56,816 nucleotides of DNA from Puniceicoccaceae bacterium (GCA_028285755.1 JANQOQ010000010.1:240768-297583); one strand, 5' to 3'. Positions 8,773-17,878 are shown, numbered from the stretch's first letter. The notes: generated by a model not told the origin, from the sequence alone. Numbers and translations are program-made.

Positions 8773-9330
8773 GTGGCTGAATATACCTCCAATCGTGTAA
8801 TTGGGAACCGGGAGGTTTTCATCCGTGCGCATCAGGGTGATATTACGCATACGGATACTCATGCGATCGTGAATGCTGCTAACGAATCGCTCTTAGGTGG
8901 AGGGGGAGTGGATGGAGCTATTCACCGGGCAGCAGGGCCGGAACTTCTTGAATATTGCAGAGGTCTAAACGGCTGCCCCACCGGGCAGGCAAAAATAACC
9001 CCCGGCTTTAAGCTCAAAGCGAAATGGGTCATTCACACGGTGGGCCCCATTTGGAAGGGCGGGAATAATCGTGAGCATGAACTGCTGGCTTCATGCTATG
9101 AAAATTCAATGAAACTCGCAGATACCCAATCACTCGAATCAATCGCATTTCCGGCTATCAGTTGTGGTATTTATAAGTTTCCCAAGACTGAAGCCGTAGA
9201 TATAGCGATCAATGTGAGTCTGAATATGCTCGGTAATTCAGATAGTATCCGACGTATCGATTATGTGTTATTTGACGAAGAGATGACTGATCTCTACATC
9301 GAAAAACTCTCACTTCTCGGGGATCCTTGA
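8773..9330 (+). CDS. macro domain protein (ADP-ribose/O-acetyl-ADP-ribose hydrolase)
   Basis: This single-domain macro protein of 185 residues resembles YmdB-type O-acetyl-ADP-ribose deacetylases. Diagnostic segments are [56 protein letters not shown] and [15 protein letters not shown]. Together they form the ADP-ribose binding pocket, with the active aspartate in GGVDGAI. The start is a GTG at 8773, chosen because the macro core follows at the usual distance. It likely shares a transcript with the upstream anchored protein. Its 3' end overlaps the convergent sulfatase gene by about 20 bases. Confidence 0.9.
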   Translation: MAEYTSNRVIGNREVFIRAHQGDITHTDTHAIVNAANESLLGGGGVDGAIHRAAGPELLEYCRGLNGCPTGQAKITPGFKLKAKWVIHTVGPIWKGGNNREHELLASCYENSMKLADTQSLESIAFPAISCGIYKFPKTEAVDIAINVSLNMLGNSDSIRRIDYVLFDEEMTDLYIEKLSLLGDP

Positions 9331-10731
9331 GGACCACTCAGATTCACTATGAGCCTCTTCCATGATGGCTTCCATTTTTTCAACGATCTCAGGGTGTTTA
9401 TCAGCGATATCATTCTGCTCTCCAATATCTTTGCTTAAGTCGTAGAGCTCTATGGGTGCATGCCACTGGGTACGCACCGCTTTCCAATCACCCTGCCTGA
9501 CAGCGCGCCTTCCCCCTCGCTCATAAAATTCCCAATAGAGATACTCGTGTTCTACCTGGCTATTAGTATCGCCCTTTAAAGTCGGAACCATACTGATGCT
9601 GTTTAACCCTGAAGGTTTCTCTGCACCGGCAAGCTCCGTTGCAGTTGCCATAAAGTCACCAAAATAGCTGATGTGGTCACTCACTTTTCCGGCAGGTGCC
9701 GTTCCCGGCCACCAGGCGAGTGTGGGCACCCGGATGCCTCCTTCGTAGAGAGCCCGTTTGGTTCCTTGCAAAGGGCCGGATGGGTTAAAACGCTCCAGAT
9801 TATGATTGGATTCGTCGTGCGGGCCATTGTCTGAGCTGAAGATTACCAGTGTATTTTCATCAATATCCAGGAGTTTCAACTGATCCAGGATTTGCCCGAT
9901 TCCGGTATCCATGCGCGTGATCATGGCCGCCTGCCCCTTGTCTGGGTTTGGCCAGTCTTTATCCGCATAGGGGCCATAGTCTGGCACTTCAGCTCCATCC
10001 CGGTTTACCCGCGTCGCCTGATTATTCGCGTGGGGGATGGTTAGTGCCAGGTAGAGAAAGAATGGCCCGTTTTTGTTTTCCCGTATCCATTGGAGTGATT
10101 CTTCGATAAATAGATCATGAGAGTAGACTTCCTTTTTAGTGGCGACTCCCCCCGCAAAGCCCCCATAAACGCGTTCGTCGCTAGCCATTTTGACTTCGTT
10201 AGGCAAACCGATCCGTGAGGTATTGCGCCAGAGAAATGCGGGATAAAAATTATGAGCATGTACTTGATTCAGGTAACCAAAGAAGTAATCAAAGCCTTGT
10301 TTGTGCGGTAATCCCGGTAACCCCGGTGCGGTGAAATCCCCGAGTCCCCATTTGCCGATCAACCCGGTTGTATAGCCTGCCTCTTTCAGAACTTCCGCCA
10401 CAGTTACATCTTCATCTTTCAGCACCTGAAAGGAATCTCCACTGGAGTTTCCACGGACACTTACATTCCCCATGTGCTTGCCAGTCATCAATACCGCACG
10501 TGAAGGAGCGCAAACTGTTGAGCCCGCATAATGTTGGGTAAAACGGATCCCTTCTGCAGCCATACGGTCAAGGCGAGGCGTCTTAATGATTTTCTGACCA
10601 TAGGAGCCGAGGTCACCGTATCCCAAGTCATCCGCTAGGATAAAAATGATGTTCGGTTGCTTATGTTTGTCTCCAAAGAGAGATATGCAACCAGCGATAA
10701 ATAATATAGGAAGTAGGGTAAACTTGATCAT
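9310..10731 (-). CDS. lipoprotein sulfatase (arylsulfatase family)
   Basis: This is an S1-type sulfatase that hydrolyses sulfate esters. The N terminus is a lipoprotein signal with lipobox IAGC (C15), which predicts an outer-membrane or periplasmic lipoprotein. Metal-ligand aspartates are D34-D35 in [11 protein letters not shown]74 in [14 protein letters not shown] (CxPxR) is the residue converted to formylglycine, so an FGE or anSME enzyme is needed and is not encoded here. SSDNGPHDE near the middle provides further metal ligands. The length of 473 residues is typical. Such sulfatases are abundant in marine Verrucomicrobiota that use sulfated polysaccharides or glycans. The substrate is not deducible. 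Confidence 0.93.
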   Translation of the reverse strand: MIKFTLLPILFIAGCISLFGDKHKQPNIIFILADDLGYGDLGSYGQKIIKTPRLDRMAAEGIRFTQHYAGSTVCAPSRAVLMTGKHMGNVSVRGNSSGDSFQVLKDEDVTVAEVLKEAGYTTGLIGKWGLGDFTAPGLPGLPHKQGFDYFFGYLNQVHAHNFYPAFLWRNTSRIGLPNEVKMASDERVYGGFAGGVATKKEVYSHDLFIEESLQWIRENKNGPFFLYLALTIPHANNQATRVNRDGAEVPDYGPYADKDWPNPDKGQAAMITRMDTGIGQILDQLKLLDIDENTLVIFSSDNGPHDESNHNLERFNPSGPLQGTKRALYEGGIRVPTLAWWPGTAPAGKVSDHISYFGDFMATATELAGAEKPSGLNSISMVPTLKGDTNSQVEHEYLYWEFYERGGRRAVRQGDWKAVRTQWHAPIELYDLSKDIGEQNDIADKHPEIVEKMEAIMEEAHSESEWSSRIPEK

Positions 10732-10769
10732 ACCGTATACCGTAATAAAAAAAGTGAATCCGCAAACGT

Positions 10770-11471
10770 TTACTGCTTTTTGTATGCCTGGTGCAGGGCA
10801 ACAATCGAGGCAGTCATTCCCATGGCCGTCACATTTTGAAATCCTGCTTCGGCGAGCTCGGCGGATATTTCGGCTTTAGTCGGAAATCCCTCAATGCTGG
10901 TCGATAAATATTCGTATGCATCGGCATGCCCCGTGATGCGGCCCGATACCCAGGGAATAACTTTCCCTAGATACCAGTAATAGAGACCACGAACGGGTTT
11001 CCAGGGTTGTGTGAATTCAAGCACGTGCAAGCTGCCCCCGGGTTTCAACACCCGGAGCATCTCGGTAAGGCCTTTGTGGCGATCTTCGAGGTTACGCAGT
11101 CCAAAGGAAATGGTGATTGCATCTACGCTTTCGGATTCCAGAGGGAGGTTGAGGCAATCTCCGACCCGGAAATCAATGATGCCGTCAGGATCTTTGGTTG
11201 CCTGCTTTTCCCGGCCCTGGTTGAGCATCGGCTCGCAAAAATCCATCGCGATGATTTTCTCTGCAGATTTAACCTTGCGTAATAGCGTGTAAGCCACATC
11301 CCCGCTGCCGGTCGCGAGATCCAATATGATTTGTGGATTACCATGGGCGACCAGGGACGCCTGCTTCCTGCGCCAGAGAATATCAATGCCTGAGCTCATC
11401 ACCCGGTTCGCACGGTCATATCGGGCGGCGATCCGACTGAAAAAGTCGTTAACTGCTTTTGCCTCCGGCAT
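10770..11471 (-). CDS. ubiE: demethylmenaquinone/ubiquinone methyltransferase
   Basis: This SAM-dependent methyltransferase is of the UbiE/MenG family, which carries out the last C-methylation of menaquinone (and of ubiquinone where present). The motif I glycine loop is [13 protein letters not shown] (about residues 49-61). [29 protein letters not shown] and [16 protein letters not shown] give the family-specific later blocks. The length is 233 residues. The start lies 5 bases after the stop of the ClpX-like gene, so the two are probably one operon. In a Verrucomicrobial host the menaquinone role (MenG) is more likely. Confidence 0.93.
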   Translation of the reverse strand: MPEAKAVNDFFSRIAARYDRANRVMSSGIDILWRRKQASLVAHGNPQIILDLATGSGDVAYTLLRKVKSAEKIIAMDFCEPMLNQGREKQATKDPDGIIDFRVGDCLNLPLESESVDAITISFGLRNLEDRHKGLTEMLRVLKPGGSLHVLEFTQPWKPVRGLYYWYLGKVIPWVSGRITGHADAYEYLSTSIEGFPTKAEISAELAEAGFQNVTAMGMTASIVALHQAYKKQ

Positions 11472-11476
11472 AGTGC

Positions 11477-13102
11477 TTATTCAGCAGGTTTCTCGTCAGT
11501 TGAGGTTTCGGAATCGCGTTTGAAACTTTCAACGACCCATTTGGATATCTGGTCGTCGGGATTCTGGATGAAATCAGCATCTATGTTGAAACTTTGCTGA
11601 CCCGTATTCCGTGAAATGATTTTTAAACCATGTTGTGCATCCTGAAATTTGAGCTCGCAAATAGATCTCAGTGTCTGCGATGCATCTTCGGACTCCTGAA
11701 CCAATGCAGCAAGTGCATCGGGTGTAAAACTGAGCTTTAAGGCATGCTCATTTTGAAACTGCTGTGCAAATCGTTCCACATCTTCGCGATGAACTTCTGC
11801 GAGCAGGTGGAGGTTTTCCTGCAAAAGCTTTTCCAAGTGCTCACTAGGATTTTGGATGGTTTCCTCGGTCACTTCAAATGACTTGACGCCTGTGGAAGGC
11901 AGCTCGAACTTGTAATCGCGAAACAGGCGTTCCAAAACGGTGAGTATGCCCCGTGCTCCGGTTTTTTCAGAATGGGCTTTTTTTGCGATTTCCTGAATCG
12001 CTGCCGCATTCATATTAAAGTCGATGCCAAATCCCTCAAAGTCGCGATGATATTGTTTTAATATACTTCCCTCTGAAGTAGTCATTATCTGGCTAAGGTC
12101 AGCAACAGATAATGGTTCGCAAGCGACTCTTACCGGAAGACGACCTACAAACTCGGGCTCAAATCCATATTTAATGAAATCTGTGGTTTCGACTTGGTTT
12201 AAATATTGATGTTGAATCTCATCGCTGTCCTCCAGCTTTGCGTCGAAACCGATCTGGGTTGTGTTGATCCGGTTCTTGACCATCTCCGAGAGTTTATCAA
12301 AGGCTCCGCTCACAATAAATAAGATATGGCGGGTATTGATGGTGGCTTTGTCCTTATTACCGGACATCATAGCCTGCATCTGCCCCATCATATCGGTAGG
12401 GCTGAATTGGCTGACATCGGCCTCTTCCATTAATTTCAATAGATTGATCTGGACTCCACGACCCGAAACATCCTTGCCTCCTGCATTTGCAGCACTGGCG
12501 ATTTTATCAATCTCATCGATATAAACGATACCGTACTGAGCGAGTTCGATATTGCCATTGGCTACTTTGACGAGGTCGCGCACCAAATCCTCAACATCCG
12601 AACCCACGTAGCCGGTTTCAGAAAACTTCGTAGCATCCGCTTTTACGAAGGGTACACCAATCAATTTTGCGATGGTACGCATGAGATAAGTTTTGCCCAC
12701 ACCGGTGGGACCCAGCAAAAGGATGTTTTGTTTGTGATACTCTTCCTTGGAGATTTTGCCGTTCTCGATGCACTTACGCACATGGTTGTAGTGGTCGCAG
12801 ATAGCAACTGATAGTACTTTTTTGGCTTCATCCTGGCGGATCACATAGCGGTCCAGATAATCCCGGATTTCTTTTGGCTTGAGATTAAACTCACGAATTC
12901 GCTTCAAAATAGCATCTTGTTTTTCTTTGATTTTAGATGATTCTGCGGTGTTGCTTTTACCTCCGCCCGGAGCATTCGTTGCACCGGGATTCATAAATGG
13001 GCTAACACCTACTGATATATTTTTACCCTTCAGGATCGTTTCCAATTGTTTTTGGATTTCTTCCAACGGGTTTTCTTTTTCTTTTTCGTTCATAAAATTC
13101 AT
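11477..13102 (-). CDS. ClpX-like AAA+ ATPase without zinc N domain
   Basis: This 541-residue AAA+ ATPase is closest to ClpX, the unfoldase that feeds ClpP. It shows Walker A GPTGVGKT (131-138), Walker B VYIDEID (193-199), an arginine finger region EFVGRLP (318-323), sensor II KTGARG (380-385) and an IGF loop (284-286), the ClpP-docking tripeptide. The N-terminal cysteine zinc domain of ClpX is absent and is replaced by about 80 mostly polar residues (MNPGATNAPGGG). After the normal end of ClpX (about 430) there are about 110 extra residues. Part of this (about 455-522) resembles the preceding small AAA+ subdomain, including SFNIDADFIQNP against SFEVTEETIQNP. It is an unusual ClpX relative rather than plain ClpX. 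Confidence 0.85.
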   Translation of the reverse strand: MNFMNEKEKENPLEEIQKQLETILKGKNISVGVSPFMNPGATNAPGGGKSNTAESSKIKEKQDAILKRIREFNLKPKEIRDYLDRYVIRQDEAKKVLSVAICDHYNHVRKCIENGKISKEEYHKQNILLLGPTGVGKTYLMRTIAKLIGVPFVKADATKFSETGYVGSDVEDLVRDLVKVANGNIELAQYGIVYIDEIDKIASAANAGGKDVSGRGVQINLLKLMEEADVSQFSPTDMMGQMQAMMSGNKDKATINTRHILFIVSGAFDKLSEMVKNRINTTQIGFDAKLEDSDEIQHQYLNQVETTDFIKYGFEPEFVGRLPVRVACEPLSVADLSQIMTTSEGSILKQYHRDFEGFGIDFNMNAAAIQEIAKKAHSEKTGARGILTVLERLFRDYKFELPSTGVKSFEVTEETIQNPSEHLEKLLQENLHLLAEVHREDVERFAQQFQNEHALKLSFTPDALAALVQESEDASQTLRSICELKFQDAQHGLKIISRNTGQQSFNIDADFIQNPDDQISKWVVESFKRDSETSTDEKPAE

Positions 13103-13148
13103 TTGACAGTTGTCTTTTTACGGGAATGCTTCTTTTATAATATTTTCT

Positions 13149-13156
13149 GCTAGAAT
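13149..13156 (+). promoter_or_regulatory. extended -10 promoter candidate for the HU/IHF gene
   Basis: TGCTAGAAT (13148-13156) matches an extended -10 element, placing transcription start near 13163 and giving a leader of about 24 bases. A TATAAT also lies at 13136-13141. No well-spaced -35 was found for either. TTGACA at 13103-13108 is 27 bases from the TATAAT, which is too far. Confidence 0.35.
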
Positions 13157-13186
13157 TATTAAGAGAACTATCCGCAAACTATAATT

Positions 13187-13498
13187 ATGGCCTCGAACTT
13201 AACCAAACGTGATATTGTTCTGGAAATCTATGAAAGAACAAACTTCCCACAGAAAGAGGTCAAGGAAACTGTTCAGATGACGCTCGACGTCATCGCCAAA
13301 GCGATTAGTGAAGGCCGTAACGTAGAATTACGAAATTTTGGGGTTTTTCAAATTCAAAAGCGCAAATCACGCATTGGCCGCAATCCCAACAAGCCTGAGA
13401 AGGATGTGGTGATCCCCAGTCGTGCAGTTATCAAGTTTAAGGCAGGAAAAGAGCTCAAGGCGCTTTTGGAAGCGCTCGATGCGGATAATCTTGATTAA
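13187..13498 (+). CDS. HU/IHF family DNA-binding protein
   Basis: This is a small histone-like DNA-bending protein of 103 residues. The dimerisation helices (TKRDIVLEIYERTNFPQKEVKETVQMTL) are followed by the beta-arm region with FGVFQIQKRKSRIGRNP and the arm tip NPNKPEKDVVIPSRAVIKFKAG. RxGRNP plus the proline at the arm tip are the intercalation signature of the HU/IHF family. The extra acidic C terminus (LEALDADNLD) is short. HU and IHF cannot be told apart safely. The gene is divergent from the ClpX-like gene and lies just before hisS. Confidence 0.93.
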   Translation: MASNLTKRDIVLEIYERTNFPQKEVKETVQMTLDVIAKAISEGRNVELRNFGVFQIQKRKSRIGRNPNKPEKDVVIPSRAVIKFKAGKELKALLEALDADNLD

Positions 13499-13523
13499 TT
13501 CACATGCCTCGGTTTAGGGCTGT

Positions 13524-14831
13524 GTGATGTTTGAGTCTTTACCAGGCTTTCGAGAGTTTTACCCGGAAGATTATAAAACACGGGATTATCTATTTCAGAA
13601 ATGGCGTAGTGCTGTAGAGTCTGTGGGCTTTGAAGCCTATGAAGGGCCAGTACTTGAGCCCCTGGAACTTTATACAGAGAAAATGGGGCAGGAAATCTCT
13701 GACCAACTCTTTCACTTCGTAGACAAAGGGGCACGCAAAGTAGCACTCAGGCCGGAAATGACGCGCACTCTTGGGCGCATGATCGCCGCCCGTGCAAATG
13801 CTCTAAAGCGGCCGATCAAGTGGTACAATATTGGTGATCACTTTCGCTATGAGCGCATGCAAAAAGGGCGCACCCGTTGCTTTACCCAACTGAATGTAGA
13901 TATCTTTGGCGAAGCGGGAGTGCTGGCGGATGCAGAGGCAATTTCGACTCTGGTATTAGTCTGCCAGTCGTTAGGTTTAACCAGTGATCACTTTTACGTA
14001 CGCCTGAGCGATCGGGACCTGTGGGTCTCACTCATGGAGGGCTGGGGCATTCCCGCAGAAAAACAGGGCGAGGTGCTAAGCTGCATTGACAAACTGGAAA
14101 AACAGGGAGAATCTAAAACGATTAATAACCTCAGTTCTATAATAGGAGAGTCAGCTGAGCCGTTATTTGAGAAAATAAGTAAGCTTATTGGTTTAAAGAG
14201 CGTTAAAGCTATAGAACAGTGGGTCGATTTAGAATTTGATGAACAAAAAAGACAAAATATTCAAAAACGCCTGGGCGAGTGCTCCCTTCTATTGGAATCG
14301 TTGGACACTCTTGGCTGCGCTGATTTTGTTGAGCTGGATCTTGGCATCGTAAGGGGGCTTGCTTATTACACGGGCTTCGTTTTCGAAGCATTTGAAAAGG
14401 GGAAAGATTCGCGCGCACTTGCAGGGGGCGGGCGCTACAATAATTTGATCAAAAGTCTCGGCGGGCCCGATATGCCAGCAGTTGGTTGGGGTATGGGAGA
14501 TGTAACCATGACTGATTGTCTCGTCGAAAATGATCTCTTGCATATTTCCGAAGATCAAATCCGTGTGTTTGCGATTAGTTTTGAAAACACTCGCAAACAG
14601 GCATTGCGTGACATCACCAAGCTGCGTGCCCGGGGTGTATCCGCCCAGTTTTCGTATAAGTCCGGCGGCTTCTCGAAGCAGCTCAAAGAGGCAAATCAGA
14701 AGGGTTGCAGCCATGCGCTGATCTACGGCGAGGATGAACTCGCCCGGGGGGAGGTGATCATTAAGGATCTCCGCAAGGAAAAGGAAGTGAGCATACCATT
14801 GCAAGATCTCGAAACTTATCATTTTGAGTGA
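13524..14831 (+). CDS. hisS: histidyl-tRNA synthetase
   Basis: This class II aminoacyl-tRNA synthetase charges tRNA-His. Motif 2 is visible as HFRYERMQKGRTRCFTQLN, the histidine-recognition motif as VRGLAYYTGFVFEA, and motif 3 in VGWGMGDV. A C-terminal anticodon-binding domain follows (RVFAISFENTRKQAL onward). At 435 residues it has normal HisRS length and includes the C-terminal domain, so it is unlikely to be HisZ. The usual aspartate of RGLDYYTG is alanine here. M13524 or M13527 could start the protein. The following exonuclease gene starts inside its last codons. Confidence 0.93.
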   Translation: MMFESLPGFREFYPEDYKTRDYLFQKWRSAVESVGFEAYEGPVLEPLELYTEKMGQEISDQLFHFVDKGARKVALRPEMTRTLGRMIAARANALKRPIKWYNIGDHFRYERMQKGRTRCFTQLNVDIFGEAGVLADAEAISTLVLVCQSLGLTSDHFYVRLSDRDLWVSLMEGWGIPAEKQGEVLSCIDKLEKQGESKTINNLSSIIGESAEPLFEKISKLIGLKSVKAIEQWVDLEFDEQKRQNIQKRLGECSLLLESLDTLGCADFVELDLGIVRGLAYYTGFVFEAFEKGKDSRALAGGGRYNNLIKSLGGPDMPAVGWGMGDVTMTDCLVENDLLHISEDQIRVFAISFENTRKQALRDITKLRARGVSAQFSYKSGGFSKQLKEANQKGCSHALIYGEDELARGEVIIKDLRKEKEVSIPLQDLETYHFE

Positions 14832-15504
14832 GCTCGTTCATGTAATTGATTTTGAAGGAAGCCTGCGTACGGGAATCGTTGAGGTGGGCATTGCGAGTAT
14901 TGTTTTCTCAAATGCGATCAGGAAGCCTTTTGAAGCATCTATTGTGGATACGCAAACGTGGCTATGCAAACCCCATACCCCGATCACTCCACAGGAAACT
15001 CAGGTTCATGGACTCAAGTATAATGAACTCTTAGATCAAAAACCATTCTCTGAGTATTATGAGGAATTCAGACTATTGCGAAACACGGGAGTATTTGCAG
15101 CGCATAGTGTTCAGGTTGAGCGTAATTTAATAACCCAATACTGGCCGGTAAGCCCTGCGCGGAAGGGTGAATGGGCATCCACTAAGTATTCAAGTCAATG
15201 GGGTCCATGGATTGACAGCCTCGAGATTGCTCGAGAGTTTCATTCGGCTAAATCTTTGTCATTAGGGTCGTTGATCGATCATGAGGATATTGGTTTAAGA
15301 ATAACCCTCGATAAAGTGGCAAAGCAATTTTGCCCGGAAAAGCGACGTAAGAGTCATTGTGCTCTCTACGATGCACTGGCCAGTGCAGCATTGTTACTAG
15401 AGTTTTATACGGCTTATGGATTAAGTGTGGCTGAGATGATCAGACTCTCACAGCCCAATAACGCTTTCAAACAAGGCGATAGTGCCCAGCCCGATCTGCT
15501 TTAG
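14824..15504 (+). CDS. DnaQ-like 3'-5' exonuclease (DEDD family)
   Basis: This 226-residue protein resembles the DEDD exonuclease fold of DnaQ/RNase T type. Exo I is VIDFEGSLRTGIVEVGI (D and E ligands), Exo II is FAAHSVQVERNLI, and Exo III is KSHCALYDALASAALL (Hx4D, the DEDDh type). The start is a TTG at 14824 that overlaps the hisS stop (TTGAGTGA), suggesting coupled translation. No ATG lies before Exo I. Whether it acts in proofreading, repair or RNA processing is not known. It has no polymerase-binding motif that could be recognised. Confidence 0.75.
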   Translation: MSELVHVIDFEGSLRTGIVEVGIASIVFSNAIRKPFEASIVDTQTWLCKPHTPITPQETQVHGLKYNELLDQKPFSEYYEEFRLLRNTGVFAAHSVQVERNLITQYWPVSPARKGEWASTKYSSQWGPWIDSLEIAREFHSAKSLSLGSLIDHEDIGLRITLDKVAKQFCPEKRRKSHCALYDALASAALLLEFYTAYGLSVAEMIRLSQPNNAFKQGDSAQPDLL

Positions 15505-16094
15505 AGCTGCTTCAGTGCGTTGAGCTCCTTGATGCGAGCTTTACCATCCATAAATACCGTTACGATTTGCGGATCGTCTGACTCCGACTGCATCACAAAG
15601 TTCCAGAGTCCGTCTTCCATCACATCGTTTGAATCGGACAATAGTGTTGCGTTTAGGCAATAGTGGTTAGTTTTCTTTTCCTTAGCTAATAGCTCACGCA
15701 CTTTCTGGTAAGCTTCGGGGGCTGATATAGGGGGTGTGATCGTATCCGGCCAACTTACGGGTGAATCCACTCGCTTAATTCGTTGTAACCCCAATCGGCC
15801 ATCCATACGCACAGCAACATCATATTTGATACCAATTTCCGAATCAAAAATGAAACGCCAGTAACCGGTATTGGTGTTGCCGTTTTCGTCATCGGCCAGG
15901 AGGGTTGCATTAATGGCGTAAAACGTTTCAGTTTCCGTTTTTGCCAGTTGCTGTTTCGCCAGGGAGAGCGCCTCGTCCAGTTCAATGGTCGGGCGTACTT
16001 TGTCCGGCCAGATGTTGACCGCTTGTGTGATTTGTAAAGAAAGAAATAAGCCTAAAATGAAGTAACAAATTCGCATATATTTAATTGTAAGCAT
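15501..16094 (-). CDS. secreted protein with two tandem repeats, unknown
   Basis: The family was not recognised. The 197-residue protein has an N-terminal signal peptide (YFILGLFLSLQITQA), which fits better if translation starts at the second methionine (MRICYF). The mature part contains two similar units: AINATLLADDENG..GYWRFIFDSE..VAVRMDG and CLNATLLSDSNDV..GLWNFVMQSE..VTVFMDG. The layout recalls PepSY-like small beta modules, but this is only an impression. It is likely periplasmic. The stop overlaps the convergent exonuclease gene by 4 bases. Confidence 0.6.
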   Translation of the reverse strand: MLTIKYMRICYFILGLFLSLQITQAVNIWPDKVRPTIELDEALSLAKQQLAKTETETFYAINATLLADDENGNTNTGYWRFIFDSEIGIKYDVAVRMDGRLGLQRIKRVDSPVSWPDTITPPISAPEAYQKVRELLAKEKKTNHYCLNATLLSDSNDVMEDGLWNFVMQSESDDPQIVTVFMDGKARIKELNALKQL

Positions 16095-16142
16095 TTAATC
16101 ATTGGTAATCTAATTGTATGATAGTGATGCGACTAGAGATTT

Positions 16143-16178
16143 GTCAAACTGAACCCTCGGATGAGTATCCAGTTTGAC
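16143..16178. terminator. 9-bp hairpin between two minus-strand genes
   Basis: GTCAAACTG (16143-16151) and CAGTTTGAC (16170-16178) form a perfect 9-bp stem with an 18-base loop. TTATTTT follows on the plus strand. The nearest upstream gene is on the minus strand, where no T run follows, so it may be a mild terminator or a processing hairpin. Confidence 0.45.
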
Positions 16179-16209
16179 TTATTTTATGACTCGAAAGTGC
16201 GTTGGCTAG

Positions 16210-16740
16210 TTACAATTCGTACCGTATGGTTTCTCCATTCGCTCTAATGGCTTCTATATAGGTATCACTTGCATGGATTACTTCTGGATATATTGTCCCT
16301 GGGATATCCGATAGCTGAGGAAAGTATTTACCTTCGCCAATGAGCTCGCTTACCGGAGCAGAGTCTTCACCGGTTTCCAACATGTAAGTATCTGCAGCTG
16401 CAGCCAATATCCTAAGATTATTGAGTATGGTGTTTTCCTGAGCACTGTCTCTTACTTCCTGAAATGCCGGAATAGCCATTGCACCCATTAAACCCATAAC
16501 CGGTATCGCTACTATGGACAAACCGCCCATAACGATACCGGCGATTGCCAGTCCCTGGCCTTTATTGATCTTTTTACTCAGACTGGTAAATCCAAACACA
16601 ATAGCGAGTATGGGTGGTATCAGAAGTAACAGGACGCCTCCCAGCATGCTAAAAATCCCTAATGCCAGGGAAGCAATAGCTGCTTTAGGTGTTTTTTCTT
16701 CAGTTTCATTGAGTGGTTCATTCGTTTCTTGAGAATTCAT
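16210..16740 (-). CDS. DUF4190-like membrane protein with pilin-like C-terminal part
   Basis: The start is set at the ATG at 16740 (MNSQETNEPL), not at the longest frame (16857), because the extra 39 residues look non-coding. After a short acidic N terminus, two hydrophobic helices (SLALGIFSMLGGVLLLLIPP and IAGIVMGGLSIVAIPVMGLM) flank FGFTSLSKKINKGQGLA, the DUF4190 pattern. The C-terminal half, MAIPAFQEVRDSAQEN then LNNLRILAAAADTYMLE, closely recalls a type IV pseudopilin helix and head, but there is no prepilin cleavage site. The protein probably sits in the inner membrane. Its function is unknown. Confidence 0.65.
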   Translation of the reverse strand: MNSQETNEPLNETEEKTPKAAIASLALGIFSMLGGVLLLLIPPILAIVFGFTSLSKKINKGQGLAIAGIVMGGLSIVAIPVMGLMGAMAIPAFQEVRDSAQENTILNNLRILAAAADTYMLETGEDSAPVSELIGEGKYFPQLSDIPGTIYPEVIHASDTYIEAIRANGETIRYEL

Positions 16741-16970
16741 GGATTGGAGTGGGTTGAGATTAAAAACTTTGAAATTGAATGATACCTGAATAGTAATATC
16801 AACGATATTTCGCTTTACAATTAGCTTGGATTCGCTCTCCCACCGTTCAGTAGCCAATGGGTATGTGTGAACTACAAATTTGAAATAGTTTCACACAAAA
16901 GACTTGCAAAAGTGGGAGCAAAGGCTAATTTCAGCTCTTTTTTACTCATTAAATAACGGTAACCAAACGA

Positions 16971-17354
16971 ATGCCTACTATTAATCAACTCGTCAATCGC
17001 CCTCGCAAAATCGTGAAGGGTAAGTCCAAGTCACCTGCACTGAAGGCGAACCCATTCCGCAGAGGGGTTTGTGTGCAAGTGATGACTCGTACTCCCAAGA
17101 AACCAAATTCCGCGATCCGCAAAGTGGCGAAAGTTCGTTTGACTACCGGTATCGAAGTAATCGCTTACATTCCCGACGAAGGACACTCTCTGCAGGAGCA
17201 CAGTATTGTGTTGGTGCGCGGCGGTCGTGTAAAGGATTTACCCGGTGTGCGTTATCACATCGTTCGCGGTACATTGGACTGTCAGGGCGTGGAAAAACGC
17301 CGTCGCAGCCGTTCTAAGTATGGAGTAAAGAAGCCTAAAGCCGCTAAGGAATAA
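16971..17354 (+). CDS. rpsL: 30S ribosomal protein S12
   Basis: S12 lies at the decoding centre of the 30S subunit. The conserved segments are [17 protein letters not shown] and [19 protein letters not shown]. The lysines equivalent to E. coli K42 and K87, the usual streptomycin-resistance positions, are retained. The length is 127 residues. It is the first gene of the long ribosomal run and has no Shine-Dalgarno sequence before the ATG. A weak TTGCAA at 16904-16909 could belong to its promoter. The gene lies 18 bases before rpsG. Confidence 0.98.
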   Translation: MPTINQLVNRPRKIVKGKSKSPALKANPFRRGVCVQVMTRTPKKPNSAIRKVAKVRLTTGIEVIAYIPDEGHSLQEHSIVLVRGGRVKDLPGVRYHIVRGTLDCQGVEKRRRSRSKYGVKKPKAAKE

Positions 17355-17372
17355 TTCAATTTTTGCACTCAC

Positions 17373-17846
17373 ATGTCTAGACGTCGTCAAGCAGTTAAGA
17401 GAACTACCACTCCGGATCCCCGTTACGGCAGCACGCTGGTAGCTGGTTTGATCAATATGGTGATGGTATCCGGAAAAAAGTCACTCGCACAAAGCATTGT
17501 TTATGGTGCGTTTGAGCTTGTTAGTGAAAAGCTCGGTAAGGGCGATCCTATTGATTTGCTCATTGGTGCGTTGGAAAATGCACGCCCTAAGCTCGAAGTG
17601 AAAAGCCGTCGTGTGGGCGGAGCAACTTATCAGGTGCCTTTGGAAATTCCCTACGAGCGTCAGCAAGGTTTGGCTTTTCGCTGGATGGTGAATGCGGCTA
17701 AGGCGCGTAAGGGTAAGCCGATGCGTGAGTCGCTTGCAGAGGAAATCATTGATGCTTACAACAACACCGGTTCGGTTGTAAGAAAGAAAGAAGAGACCCA
17801 CAAGATGGCGCAGGCGAACAAGGCATTTGCGCATCTTCGCTGGTAG
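17373..17846 (+). CDS. rpsG: 30S ribosomal protein S7
   Basis: S7 starts assembly of the 30S head and contacts E-site tRNA. The start [19 protein letters not shown] and the block [20 protein letters not shown] are typical. The length is 157 residues, as usual. It lies between rpsL and fusA in the classical str order. No Shine-Dalgarno sequence is seen. Confidence 0.98.
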   Translation: MSRRRQAVKRTTTPDPRYGSTLVAGLINMVMVSGKKSLAQSIVYGAFELVSEKLGKGDPIDLLIGALENARPKLEVKSRRVGGATYQVPLEIPYERQQGLAFRWMVNAAKARKGKPMRESLAEEIIDAYNNTGSVVRKKEETHKMAQANKAFAHLRW

Positions 17847-17878
17847 TTCAACCTTCGCTTAATAGGGAGGGTCGAGCG

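Noticed and set aside
13103-13141. TTGACA with TATAAT as a strong HU promoter
   Set aside because: The two hexamers are 27 bases apart, far beyond a usable spacer.
16741-16857. 39 extra N-terminal residues for the DUF4190-like protein
   Set aside because: The stretch lacks protein-like character and the internal ATG gives a normal acidic N terminus before the membrane helices.
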